Shown here: piece after piece, positions 11,651-22,235 of the stretch | Layout: each line of letters opens with the position of its first letter | Numbering within the stretch: position 1 is the stretch's first letter | Assembly (NCBI GenBank): GCA_013397845.1 | Contig: VZTG01006403.1 | Coordinates: 434,001-498,000 of the forward strand | DNA from: Melanocharis versteri | Lineage: Eukaryota; Chordata; Aves; Passeriformes; Melanocharitidae | DNA length: 64,000 nt | Direction of reading: 5' to 3' | Translations under genes and position numbers: made by a program | Notes under the pieces: generated by a model | Told to the model about the DNA's origin: nothing | Seen by the model: the letters and a program-made list of their open reading frames with translations, nothing else | Databases searched by the model: none

Positions 11651-14600
11651 GTACAAGAAGCTCTGCTGTGGTCTTTCCTCATGGCTGTATCATTTTTAGT
11701 CTGTAATTTCCTATAAAAATTTCACTGTGGGTTTAAATTTAGCAGTGCCTGTCAAAGTCTGGGAACTTACGATTCTTGTTTGTAACAAATTTTAAGAAAG
11801 TTCAGCCTTTGAGCCAGGATTAGAAAACACTGAGAAAGCTCTGCTAAATTTAAAAATCTGCTTTAGTTTTAGATGTCTTTGCAAGCTGTTACTTCTGAAC
11901 GCGAACTATGCCTTTGCTGTGTGTGTGTGTAAAGGAAAGGGGGGAAAAGGATTTAAAAGGCTAAATGGTTAAAATTTGACAATTAGCTACTGTACATGCT
12001 TAGGAGCTTCCCCAGCTTTCCCCTCAACCCATGTTTTCTTTATCTCCTGGGTGGTCCCTACCATCCCTGTCCATTCTTCTGAGATCCCATCCCCCCTTTT
12101 CCTCATCTTCGCCCTCCCTGTAAAGGAGGCCCTCTCATCGCAGTCACCGTCCTCCCTGCTGGGAAGGCTGAGACCCCTTTGGGAGGCAGCCAGGGATGTT
12201 CTTTATTTCATACTTGCAGAACCAAAGAGAGATGAGCAATATAGAAGATAAGATGACAACTTTCTAGTGTGAGAAGTAATGCTGAATCTTGAACCCCCCA
12301 ATGCTGAGCCCAGATGAACAGCACAAAGAGTGCGTCCTGGCTGTCAGGGATGCTGGGGGGATTTGTCCTTAGCACTTTTGGAAATAAATCTTTTTTTCCT
12401 TCCTTTGAGAACTGGCAATTCAGTTGATGCAAGTCAATCCCATTCAAAGCAGTAGAATTATGCTAACTTGTGATGGCTGCACAGCTGTCCAAGCAAGGTA
12501 GATGCAGAACCATTAACCTATGTATGGACAGTTTTCCATATCCTGTTTGGATGGTAGAAATTATTAGCCTTGATGGTGTGTCTCTGTGAGGCAGACAGAC
12601 AAACAAGGAAGTTGTGTGTACTGTGCAGCTAGTTTGTCTTCATGGTGGGACTCTGAAAGCAACTGGAGCTTTACATCAAGCTGTATCTGCTCAAGAGATC
12701 TGCTTCGCTAAAATCAGGATGATTGTAGTAGTACAGTGTTTCTTCCCATCTCCCCTGCAGCCTGGAGGCAGTTAGGTCTGTGTAAAGACACGGTAGCAGA
12801 CCTTGTCCTGAGCATACTCAGGCCAAACTTCTTGGGAGATGCGTTATTGACTTCTGTTACAGCCACTGAGGAAGAATTTTGCAGGGCTGAAAGAAACAAA
12901 TTCTCCTAATTCTCTCATCAGGGTCTCAGTGACATTATGCCCAGTTGTTCCTGTTCACTTGAAAACCCATGGAAAGGCACTGCCTGAGGGGTTCTTTTTG
13001 CCAGTAAGGGTAGTAATAATGGAATTTTTGGAGGGTGTAAGAAGTGCCTACAGTATGGAAATTGCTTGGTGTAACTTACATTCATTTTGAAACCACGGGG
13101 TGGATGTGTGTGTGTCTCAGCTCCGTCGGGTCAGTAAGAGTGTTTAAAGGCTATTTTTTATCTTTGCTTCAGACTTTGTGTACAACTCATAAAATCATGA
13201 ACATCCTAAACATATACATGATGGGACCTCAACTTGAAAATATGTGTATTAAAAAAAAAAATTAATTGAAATTAAAATGTCTCACGATACTATTTCCCCA
13301 TTTCCTTGCCATTGAACACAATCTTATTGGTGTCAAATGTTTATAACTGTAGTAATTAAGGAATTAATGGCTTACAGGACTTCAGTGTAATGTGATCAGT
13401 CAATCGCTTGGCCTATGGTGTCTCTGAACTTTTCACTGTGTAAGATATTATACTGTATTTGGTTAATGTAATTATGGAATAATCCTTGGTCCAGTTTCCT
13501 GGAACAATACAAACAGCCTTTTCTTCTCTCCATGTGTTCCTGGTTTACAGCCGAACTTGGAAGGGAGCTGTGAACTTTTGTTTCACTTCACACTGGGGTC
13601 CAATTCCAGCATATTTCTTATTTGATTTTTGTTTCAAAAATGTTTGTGCTCCATTGTCAGCCCAATGTGCATTTTGTTGAAATCTCATCCTAGAGTTTTA
13701 TCTAACTGGATAAAGATTGAAAGAAATATTAATTTCATTATATAAAAGTGTTAATAGTGTTTTGTTTGTTTTCCCAATTTTACTTTTAAACTCTTTGTGC
13801 AGGCAGTGGATTTCATATTATCTCCAGTATCAAATTACTTACACTTTTGTTAGAGTTTGGGCAAAACCAAAATCCTGCATCTGACTAGCCCTGTCTTCAA
13901 AGCAGATCAGGCTGGAGCAACTCTTTATATTCAGTGCCTATGTCCTATTTAAGAAGCCAGGGTTAAATTTCTATCCAACATGTCGGGATACAACTCTGGG
14001 TCTAGCCCCTCTTTATTCTCTCTTCCTTTGCAACCTCTTAAACTGTGTAAGAGAGGGTGAAGGGAATTGTGTGAAGATGTTTTTTGAACATAAATTTGAA
14101 CTGAAATATATTTTAAAGCTTTTTATATTTGAAAAGTATTGCTTCTATTACAATTCAAGGACGCTTCTAATATTTTTATGGTCTGGATATATTTTGAAAA
14201 AACAAGGTAATTGGAAAATGTTGGATGTGCTGTAACCACCATCTGCCCCTGCCTTAAAAATGTGCATCGTTCCATACACACATTTTAAATGATCCATCAT
14301 ATATCATCACTTACTACAGTACTTCATTCATGTAGGTGTTAGTTTTTGTGTGCAAAAGGTCAAATCTTTTCAAACTTAATTCTGAATGCCTGGGTTTTAT
14401 AACAACCTAGCTTTTCTTTGAAGTTGGAATATATATTTTTAATATAATAATTCATCATTAGCTGGAGGGAAGAAAGAAAAAAAAAATCACGTTCCTGCTT
14501 CAAATCAAGTCAACAAAGGTCTTTTGGCTGGTTGTTCTTATTTCTAACATCAGAATTCCATAGAAAGTATGATATGTGTTAAAAGCTGTAGAAATGAGGT

Positions 14601-14929
14601 TACTCCACAGCCCTAGAACTTCTGTCCTAAAAAAGAAGAGCATTTTCAATGTCAAAGTTGGGAAGGATGGAAAAAAGTAGTTAATTATTAGTCCTATATA
14701 CCATGTTTTAAAAAATTAGTGTAAGCTTGAAGTTAGCTCTTGGTATTGCTTGAGCTAATTCTTTATAAATCCATTTAAAATGCGCACTAGACCTGGAACA
14801 TTTTTTTTAGGGCCAAAGAGTATCAGTGTCAAATTAGAAAAACAATATCTTTGAGTTTTTTTCCCTTGGCTTCTGGGAGCTGAGTGGGTGGTGAGGAGTC
14901 CCTTCCTTGTAATAATGTTTTTACTAGGA
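11651..14929. other. Non-coding stretch
   Basis: Unique AT-rich sequence with a (TG)6 run at 11918-11930 and a short A-run at 13249-13261. From 13681 to 15588 no open frame reaches 60 codons in any frame. No repeats or RNA genes recognised. Confidence 0.55.
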
Positions 14930-15480
14930 GAAATTTAGCAACAGTTTAGAGAAGGTAGCTCAGATGGAGAAAGAGGAGCATGTCAATGCATTTCGTTTGA
15001 TTGTAATGCATTTTATTAAAAAAAAAAATCCTTTCAAAACAGAGAAGTGATGAAAATTATCACCAGTGAAATAATGAAACATGTAGGGATTAGAAAAATA
15101 CACAAGTAGATCTGTTAACTTTGTTTAAATTTAGTAACTTGGCTTTTTAAATTTGTTTCAGAAATTTTACACGGTGTTGCCTGTTCAGATCATTACAATT
15201 AGGAGTCCCTTGGTACACACATTACTGGAGAACGTTTTCTTGCATTTTTAACCTAACACAGAAAATAGAAAAAAAAAAATAAAAATACTCCGCTCACTTT
15301 TTGACAAGAGATATTGGAGCCCAGGTGTAAAGTTTTACGCAGAATTAAGCCTGAGTTCATATTCTGTTTGCAATGTGTAATGTAATTTTTCAACGTGTAA
15401 GTCATTAGCATATGTAGTCAGTGTTCAATACACAATCAAGGTCCTTGGCTGTGCCCAGAATTTGCCCCATGGTGTCATAA
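14930..15480. promoter_or_regulatory. Candidate conserved non-coding cluster
   Basis: Complex, non-repetitive sequence without long open frames. The word AATGCATTT occurs near 14986 and AATGCATTTTATT near 15005 (octamer/POU-like). CATTACAATTAGGAG lies near 15194, and cores around 15345-15420 include GTCATTAGCATATG. This texture is typical of vertebrate regulatory islands but is not proof of conservation. Confidence 0.3.
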
Positions 15481-16830
15481 GGAAAGGGTAAGAGCATCTT
15501 TGCTGTTTGCAGAGGTGCTTTCAGGCTGGCTACAGTCTGCACCACTCCCAAGTTGCTTTAGGCCCCTGGACTCATTTCCAGTAGCCAGGTGATACAGGTA
15601 TCAGATATGGACTCCTTCTCCCTCCTTCCCTCCCTCCAGGCACTGTGTGTCTTCCAGAAACTGGGGAGGACAGAGGTGCTGCTCAGAGGTATCTCTGTGA
15701 CGCCAGGAAACTTTCCTTTCTGTGTTTTAGATTTGTTCAGCAGTTTTTCTGTCTGGTTTGCAAGGCTGTAGAAGTTGACCCTCTATATGCTTGTTGTGGA
15801 GTGGTTGGAGTTTTTTGTTTGTTTTGGTTTTTTGTTGTTGTTTGGGGTTTTTTTTGTTTTTTTAATAAACTGATAGCAAGTAGTAAGAATTAAATACTAA
15901 TTTACCATTGGCACAGAAGATCTGACAGTCAGCTCAGTCAACAAGCTGCCAGATAGGGGTTCCTTGCCGGATAAAACCTACTGGCTCAACTATTCTGTCT
16001 TGGAAAGCAGTGCAGCCCTTTCCAATAACCAGAAAGGTCGGCCAGACCAAACATTTCTGCACTGTTCTTTGGGCCATGGCACACACTGATGGGCCTGCAT
16101 ATAGAGGTTCCAGTTTTGGAAAAATTTGTATTTGGCTCAAGTTATTATGAATTCCCTTTCTTTTAACTGGATTTTACTCAGGGAAAGAAAATTTGAAATT
16201 CACAGCGTGAAAACATGGAGAAACTGCAGTAGTAGTTGCTGCAAGCTCCCAATGCAAATTTATAGAGTCCTGCATCTGAGCTTTCAGTCCCACAGCCCTC
16301 ACAACACATGATCTACATGGAAAACCTATTGGGAAGAAACATGCGGTGGGTCCATTTGGGCTTTTTGCACTGTGATGCATTTAAACTGACTAGGGGTTCA
16401 CTTAGGATGCCATAGCCACAAAACCTGGAGCATCACACAGAGCTGTCCTGGAGACTGGCTTTCTTCTCAGCTGCATCCTTCTCATCTCAGAACAGGGATC
16501 TGTACTCTTCAGAACACAAAGAAAAATGCATGGTAGCCTCTTCCTAGACATATTTGATTGAGAGCTAGGCATAGAAGGGTTTAAATCAGGGGATCCTCAA
16601 ATACACAAAAGCCTGTCTGGAATGCTCTGTTCTTCCAGGAAATTTGTATGAACACTTCAAAACTGAATTTGAGGCAGGGGGAGGCATAAAGTTTAGAAGC
16701 ATTTATTGCCACCTTCAAGTGGGTAACAGTGACCATAGAAGCCAATCAATATAACAAATATGTCTGTGGAGGCCCTAAGAAACAATTTTCTTTTTCCTTC
16801 CTGCCCACAGTTAAAACTCAAGTTTAAAGC
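15481..16830. other. Non-coding stretch with a T/G-rich tract
   Basis: Ordinary unique sequence apart from the T/G tract at 15810-15867. Open frames here (up to 82 codons) partly read through that tract and are not credible genes. Confidence 0.5.
15810..15867 (+). repeat. T/G low-complexity tract with GGGGTTTT words
   Basis: Runs of T broken by G, GG and GGGG. The complementary A/C form of this simple-sequence class recurs at 18001, 30201 and 35973, and the T/G form again at 60219. Confidence 0.8.
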
Positions 16831-16855
16831 TCATTTGTACTTAGTGTACAAATGA
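16831..16855. repeat. Perfect 10-bp hairpin with 5-nt loop
   Basis: TCATTTGTAC (16831-16840) is followed by TTAGT and its exact reverse complement GTACAAATGA (16846-16855). The hairpin borders a candidate conserved segment. It is too short for a pre-miRNA and lacks a T-run for a Pol III transcript. Confidence 0.85.
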
Positions 16856-16859
16856 CACA

Positions 16860-17060
16860 TTTCCATTGAGAAAATAAAATGAAGACATTTTAAGTTTTGC
16901 CCATTCATAACTGCAGGGTGTTTTGCGTGCATAGTACGACCCAATTTATCTGATTAAATTATTATTGTAGATAACAGCCTGCAGCAGTATCTATAGAGTA
17001 TCCATTCCATACTTAAAGCATTTTAATATCTGATGTGATGCCAAGTTGCAGGGAGTTTGC
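16860..17060. promoter_or_regulatory. Candidate conserved non-coding segment
   Basis: Complex sequence with CGTGCATAGTACGACC followed by TTATCTGATTAAATTATTATTG, which contains GATA-type (TTATCT) and homeodomain-type (ATTA) cores. No repeat or open frame explains it. Regulatory role is inference. Confidence 0.3.
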
Positions 17061-17647
17061 TGAGCTGCTGATATGGTTCATGATGCCTGCAATTCACTCA
17101 GTCCAAGTGCCTCCAACAAATTTTCAACTAGTATACCAGGAAAGACGTCACTAAACAGACACATAAATCATGTTTTTATTTCCAGATATGCTGTAGATAT
17201 CTCTATTGAGACTGGCCTTGTAGAAACTGACTGTCCTGTGGCTAGAACTTGGTTTGGGAGGATGATGAATAATACCAAGGTAAAGATTACTGTGGCGTGA
17301 TGGAAAATCTGATTTCTCCCATCGTCAAGTTCATAATATTATGATTCATAGTTGGAAGGGGCAGGAGGTGGGGAGGAGGAGGAGAAGGAAAGTGGCACCT
17401 CTTGGCAAGAAGAGAGGAGAAACAGGCAAACCATTGCCCCACCCTACAAAGCTCTCGTACTTGGGCAAAAAATGGCACAAAATACTGGTTTCCCTGGAAA
17501 TTTGCCTCAACAAATGTGACTGAGAACATCTGATCCCTGAGCATATTTTTCAGGAGAGTTTTCTCTACTTTTAAAATGCTGTGGCCACCAAAGGGAGTGC
17601 TGAAGATCAGGTATAAGAAATGTCTGAGCAAGATATAATTCAGTCTT
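17061..17647. other. Non-coding stretch with palindrome and purine tract
   Basis: Holds a perfect 14-bp palindrome, TCATAATATTATGA, at 17331-17344, and a purine-rich tract at 17355-17392. The 114-codon minus-strand frame at 17287-17631 reads through that tract and is not called as a gene. Confidence 0.5.
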
Positions 17648-17785
17648 CATTCTTGGTTTTCATATCTGTAAAGTGGACACAGTGTGGGTGCCTTACAGAG
17701 TTGGTTGCAAAGTCAAGCTCACTAGTAACGGTAGCTCAGATGTAAAGTGTCACATCAATAGACATTACTATAGCTAATTGCAAGT
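17648..17785 (-). mobile_element. Probable ancient MIR-like SINE relic
   Basis: Colinear words match the reverse strand of MIR-type SINEs as I remember the consensus. First comes GTTTTCATATCTGTAAAGTGG, cut here to its core CATATCTGTAAAGTGG. Then come GTGCCTTACAGAGTTG with a following TTGC, GATGTAAAGTGTCAC and CATCAATAGACATTACTATA. The expected order is catctgtaaaatggg, acctacctcacagggttg, acatgtaaagcgc, and ctcaataaatgttagcta. The agreement in order and spacing is better than for single words, but divergence is high and no alignment was run. Confidence 0.5.
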
Positions 17786-18239
17786 ACTGTTATTCTGGAG
17801 GCACATGTACAAATCTGTAGGATTTCAAAAACAGTAGAAATAATTGTAATAGAAAGACAAGTTAGATGCAATGTGGCTTACAATTCAAAGGGAAGCTGTG
17901 AAAGCCAAATGGCTTTTACGGTGGATTTAATTGTATCAGTGAAGTCGCTCCAGCTTTTCAGGAATATGCAGTTTTGCTATTTCGTTCAATAGGAATTGGG
18001 AAAAAAAAAACCAAAACATAACCAAACGAACAACATACCCCCTGCCCCAAAAACTAAACTGAAACAAAAAAACCCCACAAATAAACCAAATCATCCCAAA
18101 GAAATTTAGTGTTCCAGTTCTGAAATCAGCCACTTTGTAATAGTCTTATAGCATATCTTTTGTTGCAAGAGCTCCCAGACTGGAGTAGAGAGTGTAAGTA
18201 AAATGTTATTCTAGTTAATTATTATATTAATATTTACAG
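17786..18239. other. Non-coding stretch with an A/C-rich tract
   Basis: Contains the A/C low-complexity tract at 18001-18098; the rest is unremarkable. Confidence 0.5.
18001..18098 (+). repeat. A/C low-complexity tract
   Basis: Interspersed AAAAAACC, CCCCAAAA and AACCCCACAA words without a fixed period. This is the complement class of the T/G tract at 15810. Confidence 0.8.
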
Positions 18240-18470
18240 AGTTAATCAGTCATTTCTCCAAAATGGGGTAGTCCGTGATTTCTTTGTATTTCAGTGAAGA
18301 GGATATTGGCAAGAAGGATGAAAGGCCATGTTTATTTTTCTCTAGGTATCTGCTGATTAGTTAATTAAGTATTTTCATCAGCCAAAATGACCTCTATATT
18401 TGGGCTGCATATTGGTTTACACTGGATTTCCCAAAGCAGTGACTTTGTCCTGCATTGACTTCAGGTTACA
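18240..18470. promoter_or_regulatory. Candidate conserved non-coding segment
   Basis: Unique complex sequence with CTGATTAGTTAATTAAG (about 18352-18368) carrying stacked homeodomain-type cores, then CATCAGCCAAAATGACC. No open frame. Low-confidence regulatory inference. Confidence 0.25.
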
Positions 18471-19930
18471 GAAAGAAAACCTGCCCCAACCACGGTAAGC
18501 CTGGCTTCTTATCAGGTGGGGTAGTAGCACATCCTCTGACATCTGTACCTTTGGCAGGGAAATAAAGCTGAGCTGAGCTGGTCCTGCTAGCCCAAAGTTC
18601 CTGCTTTGTTTAAAGGTTCATAGCGGGTCAGGTATTTTTCAGTATATTTTTAAAAGCCTGGTTCAGCTAATTTAATTTCTGTTCATTAATGCCTCCCCCC
18701 ATGCCCCCCTTCAGAATAAATGGCCCTTCACAGGAATCCAATTTAGCTTCAATATACCTTATTCACACTGCCTTTTATTGCAAGCCACAGTTCAGCCAGC
18801 TGTAAGATTGCCCAGCTGCCTCAGGTTTCCCAATTTAGCCCTGGAAACGATTTCAGCGTGGCTAGAACTTTTCACTGGCCAATTTGGAAACGGGATTCAA
18901 CTTGTGAAAAATGCCCCCGGAATGGCCACTGAAAGCAAAATAAAAAACAGCAAAACCAAAAAACAAACCCTGTACACACAAAAAAAAGGTGGGTTGTGAG
19001 GAGATGTGGCTGAGGATTTTTTTTTCCTAGGGTTGAAAGGATGTGTATGGACTACATTGCAGAAGTTGAAAATCAATTCTTAGCCTTGCACTTCTGCTAC
19101 CCTCTCAGGGACTTCTCTTCTTGGCCTGGGCTTAATTGCAGCACTGATATAAACAAGGGGCTTAGTGTGAAACTCTGTACAGGCAGCTGGAGGTGAACTG
19201 GCAGTGAAGACCAGGATTGAGTTTAGTATTGAGGCAAAATCGCTTGGTTTTTTCTGGGAGCAATAGTAGGAAGGGAAAAAAAAATGTTTGCAGCTGTGTG
19301 GCGAGAATGCATGTCTAATCAAAGAAGTCCAAGGCATCAAATGTTCATGTTTACATGGCTCAGAGTAAAAAATAGTAACACTTCCAGGTCTTAAACGCCA
19401 TTGAACTTGAAGCTATGAACAGAGGCCCTGCCATTAGATCTGAGTTGTATTTTACAGAGTCCATGTGTGTGCAGCTCAACAAAGGGTTGATTAAGCATGG
19501 ATTTATTGTTGCACTTTTATAGAAAACCTGAGCATGTCTTGGAGTTTATAGAGACAGACATGTTAATGAAAGCCCTTTGGCAAGCCTAGAATTCCAAAAT
19601 AGGCAACACTCAGAGTCTGGTCTTGCAACTAAGAAAGTATGCATATACACTGTGATTATGTAAATATTTTTTGACTCGGTATACAGATCACAATAATTAG
19701 GGAGGAGGGCACAAGACTAATTTGCCCACATAACACTTTGTCCAATGAACCATACTTGTATTTAAGAAAATGGGATTATTTCCTGTTGTTTGTAGTAGAA
19801 TTCAGAAAAAAACCCGAAAACCAAGAGTCTTTTAAAATTTGTTATTATTTGTAAATAACTAATTTACAACTTCGTGAAGGTAAGAAGAGACATGTTTTTT
19901 AGGGCTGATGGAAGTCACAAAGATACCACC
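18471..19930. other. Non-coding stretch
   Basis: Includes C-rich words near 18693-18712 and complex sequence up to about 18930. A short A/C-rich run lies at 18940-18986. No gene seen. Confidence 0.5.
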
Positions 19931-19963
19931 AAGAAGAAGAAGAAGAAGAAGAAGAAGAAGAAG
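19931..19963 (+). repeat. (AAG)11 microsatellite
   Basis: Eleven uninterrupted AAG units. They encode the poly-lysine stretch of a spurious 79-codon frame at 19874-20113, which should not be annotated as a protein. Confidence 0.95.
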
Positions 19964-22197
19964 AAAAGCGGTTTTTCATACGACCATCCTCAGCTACATT
20001 CATACATTTTTTTGAGTGTGTGGGTGGAATTTTTTTTCCTCAATACTTTGCAAATATGGATAGGATTAGAATGCAGCTCTGAAAGGAAAATCTGGTCCAT
20101 TGGGTATTTTTAGTTAGGAAGTGTTATTTGATTTCCAAAGGTGGGGGAAAGAGAATTCTTCATGTCTGCTACTGACAATTGAACTAATAACTTCAAATAT
20201 ATGCCTGTATGCATCGTTGCCTTTACTACATGCACATATTTTTCCTTCTTTGCTTTCTAAAGCTTATGTTCCCTCTAAAATCTTGTTCATCATCATCATT
20301 TTAGAAGGTCTCAACTATGAAAACTGAAGTTCAGGATCATGACAATTACATGTCGGTGATATGGGTATATGGGTAAAAAAGAATTTAAAAAATATGGTCC
20401 TCTGGTAGTGTAAAGTAGAGGAGCATTTATAATTAAGTGGATTTATGCTTTTGCCTACTGGTGAATACTTGTATAAGGGTTTTTTTCCTTAAAGAAAGAA
20501 AAAAGAGGTTTTCTTGTTATAAATGTAGAAATTCATGGTAAAAGATGATAATGATATGTTAAACACTATATTAAAAATAATGCAGGATTAAAAAATAAAA
20601 TTCCTTTCCCCCTGTGTTTAGCTTTAAACAAATTAGCCTAGGAATATATGATATGTTAAAGTAAAAAAGCCTCAAATATTTCCGTAGGTTTATTTCTTCC
20701 GAGTTTTACAAGGAACTATCATGTGGGTGAACTGTTTATTCTGGTTACTGCACTTGGGGAGAAGAGGCTCTGGCTATTGTTATTGTGCTGTGTAAATTCT
20801 GCTTTTTATTAAAGGATTTTGGTAACTCTCTCCACCAGCAAAGAAATGTAATTTAGAAAAAATGTCTAGTATGATGATCTCTGAGTTTTTTCCATGTAAT
20901 CTCAATTATATGGACATCTAGTACGTTGCTGCAAAAGTGCTGGGGCAATTGACACTTTGGAACAGCTGACTCATGCTAGTTGTTAACTTCAGTGTTGGCT
21001 TTGAGGAGCTGACCCGTACAACTGCACTGTGGGAATCAACATTTTTAAAATTATGCACAGATAGTCTGCACTTTTTCAGGGAGGTAAAAGCACTGAGGGC
21101 AGGTTTTCAGAAGTGCTCATCATCCCATTATGTCCCCAGATGTTTTAGAGATCTCCTTGTCATTCAGGGAGCTCTCAGTCCAAGCTGCCTACTACTGCGT
21201 TGTTTCTGAGGTATGACTCTGTGTGAGAGCAGCTACTGATTGAGCAAACATTTTAGATCATGAAATAGATCTTTCATTCTATGCATTGCCCATTCCCTCA
21301 GACCCAGACCAAGATCACGGTCCCGATTCTGCAGGAACTCCTAAAGGAGACCATGGCAATTCCTTTCTTTTTTTTGTGCAGCCGGACCGAGCAGCATGAG
21401 GATCATGACACATTTAAATGGACATGGAAAGCAGGAGGGAGTGCAAAGAGAATAGGGTAAGAAAATACTACATGAGAAAGTAGAATATAGCAGACACATG
21501 GAATAGGGCTGCTGTGTAAAGACTGAGGGAGGAGTGGGAGAGGACCTCTGGAAACAGCTATTCATCATGGAGGAAAAAATGTGAGAGCTGGTTTAAAAAA
21601 AAAAAAAAAAAAAGTTGGGCACTGATGACAACACGGTTATCCCAAGGTCCCTCTTTCGGCTGCTTGTCATGGATCTTGCCAGCTGAGTTTTTGGTTTCTT
21701 TCTCTCAGAGTCTTTTCTTCCTCTTGTTCGCATGCCCAAAGGAAATGAGGGGACTGCTTCACCTCTGGTGCTTCTGAAATGGGATCTCCAATGAGCTTTT
21801 CTCAGTAGAAAATGCTTTGTGCGTTGTGCAATGCTTTGTTGAATACTAGTGATATTTTGACCCAGAAACAACGCTGAGGTAGTAAGAAATAGTTGGATAT
21901 TATTTGCTTTTTAATTAAAGAAAGGTAGTAGCACACTGCAAAACATTCTGAAAGAGGCAGTGTAAGCATAGAATAAAATAATGGTAAACTGAAAACTCAC
22001 TTCTTTTTAAAATGCTGGTGCAAAAAGAAGATTCTTAACCTTTTTTCTGAATTTTTTTTTAAAGAAAAGAGGTAGCTGTATGTTTTATATCATGAATTTG
22101 TGGCTTTATATACTTTGCCACAGCCTTGGTTGCCTTTTACTGCTGTTTTAGTTTTGTTAATGTTATTATGCATGTTTTTGCTATTGAATACCTTGAG
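19964..22197. other. Non-coding stretch with a poly(A) run
   Basis: AT-rich unique sequence. A 19-base A run spans 21595-21613; no AATAAA signal or recognisable retrocopy lies immediately upstream. The 92-codon minus-strand frame starting near 21871 ends by reading through it. Confidence 0.5.
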
Positions 22198-22235
22198 TTT
22201 CTATCACAGGTCCCTTAAATTACCTGTGATAAAAG
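22198..22235. repeat. Inverted repeat with 10-bp perfect core stem
   Basis: TATCACAGGT (22202-22211) and ACCTGTGATA (22222-22231) are exact reverse complements around a 10-nt loop. The stem extends three more pairs on each side after a single mismatch. The arms include ACCTG/CAGGT half E-box words. The hairpin is too short for an animal pre-miRNA. Confidence 0.85.

Noticed and set aside
17341..17360. ATGATTCATAGTTGGAAGGG resembling a CR1 tail
   Set aside because: The next bases are a generic purine tract, not CR1; the similarity covers too few bases.
19874..20113. Frame with a poly-lysine run
   Set aside because: It is a translation of the AAG microsatellite.
21595..21613. 19-base A run suggesting a processed pseudogene or SINE tail
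   Set aside because: No upstream coding remnant, polyadenylation signal or flanking duplication could be identified on either strand.
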